Shown here one piece after another: positions 4,385-6,397 of a stretch of DNA of 6,397 nucleotides. The notes under the pieces were generated by a model. That model searched no databases and had not been told where the DNA came from. It was given only the letters and a program-made list of their open reading frames with translations. The stretch comes from an uncultured Lachnospiraceae bacterium (GTDB lineage Bacteria > Bacillota > Clostridia > Lachnospirales > Lachnospiraceae), in the NCBI GenBank assembly GCA_946611525.1, contig CAMODS010000078.1:1-6397 (forward strand), given 5' to 3'. The translations under genes were made by a program, and so were the position numbers. Numbering within the stretch: the stretch's first letter is position 1; each line of letters opens with the position of its first letter.

Positions 4385-6397
4385 TTAGTTCCCTTCCTTT
4401 TTAATCATTTCCTGTCCCTTTACCAGACACGCCAGGGCTATGCCAAAGCCTGCCCAGTCTATGGGTGATGAGCATATGTTTGAATCATTGGTAAGCCACG
4501 CTATCATGACACCGATCACTAAAGCGATGGAAGCTAAGGTTAGTCCTCTCCAAAAGCCTCCTCTCTTCCATGAAGGATCATCTGTGGGTGTGCCAATGAC
4601 CTTTAAAAGTCCCAATACCACCCAAAGCAAAAATACCACCAAAGCCAACGTTCCCAAAAGGCCGTTTTCAATCCACTGCTGTACATAGAAACAGTGAGGC
4701 TTTACGTCCAGTGAGTGGTAGGTCTCTGTCAGATAATCGTTCTGGGGATATACCAGCACGAAGGTGTTGGAGCCTGCTCCCAAAAAGATGCTTTCCTTAA
4801 GCTTTGGCAGGGAATAATTGTAAATATGTCCACGACCGTGGAAAAAGCTTTCCTTAAATACCCTGTCATACTCCACATCATTGGGGAAGTCGATAAGCAG
4901 TCCCCTGAAGTTTTTGTACTTAAAGCCCTCTTCGGACTTGTCAAAGTTCCAGCTTATCCCGGCACCGGAGACAGACAGGCCATGATATGCCTCAGCCGTC
5001 ATCTCTCCCGTCACCTCATCATAGGTGGGATCTGCATAATACCCGGATACAGTGATCACGTAGTTTGGATCATCCTCCCTGACAGAGTACCAGGTGATAT
5101 TGGTCTCATCTGCGGGGTAAACCGTGATACCCTCCATATTGTCACAGGTAAGCGAAGCCACCGGTGTATGGGTAACTACGGTCTCGCCCGTATCGGGGTT
5201 TTCATAGGATCCATCCACCAGCTCCATGGTGGCATGATAGGTGTACTCAGTACCCTTGTAGTCCACCACAAACTCAACCTCGTTGGGCTTGTTGTAAAGA
5301 TTTTTGACATAGAAGTCCTTGTATGGATCCTCCGTCTCACGAAGGGCGGAACGTAAGGAATTGCCTATGCCCGTATTCGTAAACGAAAGGCCTATGACAG
5401 CCCCCACAAAAATCACGCCGGCGATCACAAATAAAAACATCTGCTTTTTTTCTGTAATAAAGTCGCCAAAGATCATGATGATACCTATGGCAATGAGTAC
5501 AAACACTCCGGTGGTCCTGCCACTGCCGTAAAGCCCGAGTATCAAAAACCCAAGGACTAATCCGCAATAGATCCTCTCTAAGGTGTATCGTCTCATCTCA
5601 AACTTTTCGCTCTTTCCCGAAAGAGCCAAAGTTGCCGCATCCGCCGGCTTTTTTACCCCGAAAAATGCTGCTGCAGCTACAGGTATGGCTGCCGCAAAAT
5701 ACATGGGTAAAAAGTCGGGATTGTACAAAGTGCCGTAAGCAGCATCTCCCATACCGGTGGTCATGGTATCCATCTGGGGCCAGTATGCCGGAGACAGATA
5801 GAGATATTTTGCAAAATGGGTATCGATAAAATCCTTACCCCAATGCTGGAAAATACATATGACTCCTTCTATAAGAAGTCCGGGAGATGCAATATGCCAG
5901 AAATACATAAAGTCATCCATATCCCGCATCTGCCTGAAAATATAAATGGCAGTAAATACATACATAAGCACCACGGGAACAGACTCAAACATCTCAAATG
6001 ATCCACCCCATGCAAATACCTTGTACTTTGAAAAAAGACCGGAAAGCAAAACTCCTGCAAAATAAACATAAAGCGGGACCATCACTTTGTGGAACTTAAA
6101 TTTTTCTCCCTGGATGAGCCTGTATAAAAAGAACATGGCCAGCATGATGAAGCCTAAGATAAGTATCACAAACATCTTTGACGCCATATACACATCCACT
6201 ACCTGTCCGTCATCAAACCACTCAAACTGGGACATACCCGGATCATACTGGTAAGTGCGCATGATAAGGGGCACCCAGCCAAACATGATGGCTGCCGGGA
6301 TCAGCATCCAGCGACCGGTAGCCGGGCGTTCCGATGGTTTTTTATATACATTTGACGTCGGTTTTACATTAGTCTTTTTTGCTGTTTTTGAGCTCAT
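4385..6397 (-). CDS. O-antigen ligase/polymerase (Wzy/WaaL-like) family integral membrane protein with a large outer-loop insert
   Basis: The 670-residue protein has about 11-12 predicted membrane helices (near 31-47, 73-95, 105-123, 139-155, 163-185, 228-247, 276-311 as two, 320-338, 577-600, 616-637, 645-660). The N-terminus is a basic, Lys/Thr/Pro-rich cytoplasmic tail of about 29 residues. Family landmarks are YGTLYNPDFLPMYFAAAIP (about 221-239, the GTxxNPNF-type motif), GSGRTTG (291-297), then GRGHIYNYSLPKLKESIFLG with AGSNTF (about 521-546) and KPHCFYVQQWIENGLLG (566-582). These match the WzyC core, including the Arg and His typical of its outer loop. Between 345 and 515 lies a soluble, probably beta-rich stretch that is larger than usual. 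The likely role is polymerising or attaching undecaprenyl-linked glycan at the outer face of the membrane; ligase and polymerase cannot be told apart by sequence. The ATG sits on the last bases of the window, so no ribosome binding site is visible and a start further upstream is possible. Confidence 0.82.
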   Translation of the reverse strand: MSSKTAKKTNVKPTSNVYKKPSERPATGRWMLIPAAIMFGWVPLIMRTYQYDPGMSQFEWFDDGQVVDVYMASKMFVILILGFIMLAMFFLYRLIQGEKFKFHKVMVPLYVYFAGVLLSGLFSKYKVFAWGGSFEMFESVPVVLMYVFTAIYIFRQMRDMDDFMYFWHIASPGLLIEGVICIFQHWGKDFIDTHFAKYLYLSPAYWPQMDTMTTGMGDAAYGTLYNPDFLPMYFAAAIPVAAAAFFGVKKPADAATLALSGKSEKFEMRRYTLERIYCGLVLGFLILGLYGSGRTTGVFVLIAIGIIMIFGDFITEKKQMFLFVIAGVIFVGAVIGLSFTNTGIGNSLRSALRETEDPYKDFYVKNLYNKPNEVEFVVDYKGTEYTYHATMELVDGSYENPDTGETVVTHTPVASLTCDNMEGITVYPADETNITWYSVREDDPNYVITVSGYYADPTYDEVTGEMTAEAYHGLSVSGAGISWNFDKSEEGFKYKNFRGLLIDFPNDVEYDRVFKESFFHGRGHIYNYSLPKLKESIFLGAGSNTFVLVYPQNDYLTETYHSLDVKPHCFYVQQWIENGLLGTLALVVFLLWVVLGLLKVIGTPTDDPSWKRGGFWRGLTLASIALVIGVMIAWLTNDSNICSSPIDWAGFGIALACLVKGQEMIKKEGN
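4391..4398 (-). promoter_or_regulatory. Ribosome binding site of the Wzz-type gene, inside the upstream coding sequence
   Basis: The minus strand reads AGGAAGGG, then AACTAAA, then ATG. The Shine-Dalgarno overlaps the last codons of the polymerase gene (KEGN), and the stop TAA is one base from the ATG. This arrangement fits ribosome re-initiation and fixed co-expression of the two envelope proteins. Confidence 0.75.

Noticed and set aside
4715..5356. Plus-strand open frame of 213 codons
   Set aside because: It lies wholly antisense within the well-supported polymerase gene, has no family resemblance, and its composition is what a reverse-strand shadow would give.
5441..5453. Run of T after a GC-rich stretch, terminator-like on the plus strand
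   Set aside because: It is the antisense of a Lys-Lys-Gln coding stretch in the polymerase gene and has no adjacent stem of note.

Overview
This window looks like a chromosomal segment of a Gram-positive Clostridia-type bacterium, most plausibly a Lachnospiraceae member. This is inferred from the YerC-type TrpR-like regulator, the Firmicutes-style Wzz/Wzy pair, strong AGGAG-type ribosome binding sites and moderate GC content. No rRNA or other marker fixes the genus. All five genes lie on the minus strand and fill the window almost completely. I see no tRNA, rRNA, CRISPR array, insertion sequence or prophage gene, and no gene-free stretch longer than about 150 bases.

Right half (2848-6397, read leftwards): a two-gene envelope polysaccharide unit. 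The first gene is a 670-residue multi-spanning protein of the O-antigen ligase/polymerase (Wzy/WaaL) type. It carries an unusually large soluble region inside its main outer loop. One base after its stop starts a 511-residue Wzz-type chain-length/co-polymerase protein. The C-terminal cytoplasmic part of that protein looks like a BY-kinase (CpsD/Wzc) domain that has lost its nucleotide-binding motifs. Together they suggest polymerisation, or attachment, and length control of a surface glycan. More genes of the locus probably lie beyond the right edge.

Middle (2701-2847): a compact control region. It holds a good sigma-A-like promoter pointing into asnS, two short palindromes placed where operators normally sit, and a dispersed hairpin repeat that makes up most of the predicted asnS leader.

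Left half (1-2700): a probable three-gene operon, asnS - asnA - yerC. AsnS charges tRNA-Asn, AsnA makes asparagine from aspartate and ammonia, and YerC is a TrpR-family DNA-binding regulator cut by the left window edge. asnA and yerC overlap by ATGA. A second copy of the hairpin repeat fills nearly all of the asnS-asnA gap, so asnS is flanked by two 27-base identical repeat arms. No Asn T-box leader is visible, so control by YerC at the palindromes, or by the repeat hairpins, is an open and testable idea.

The genes themselves belong to known families. The most interesting parts are the regulatory region with its repeats, the kinase-like tail lacking a P-loop, and the oversized loop of the polymerase. 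I do not see convincing evidence for a wholly new system.
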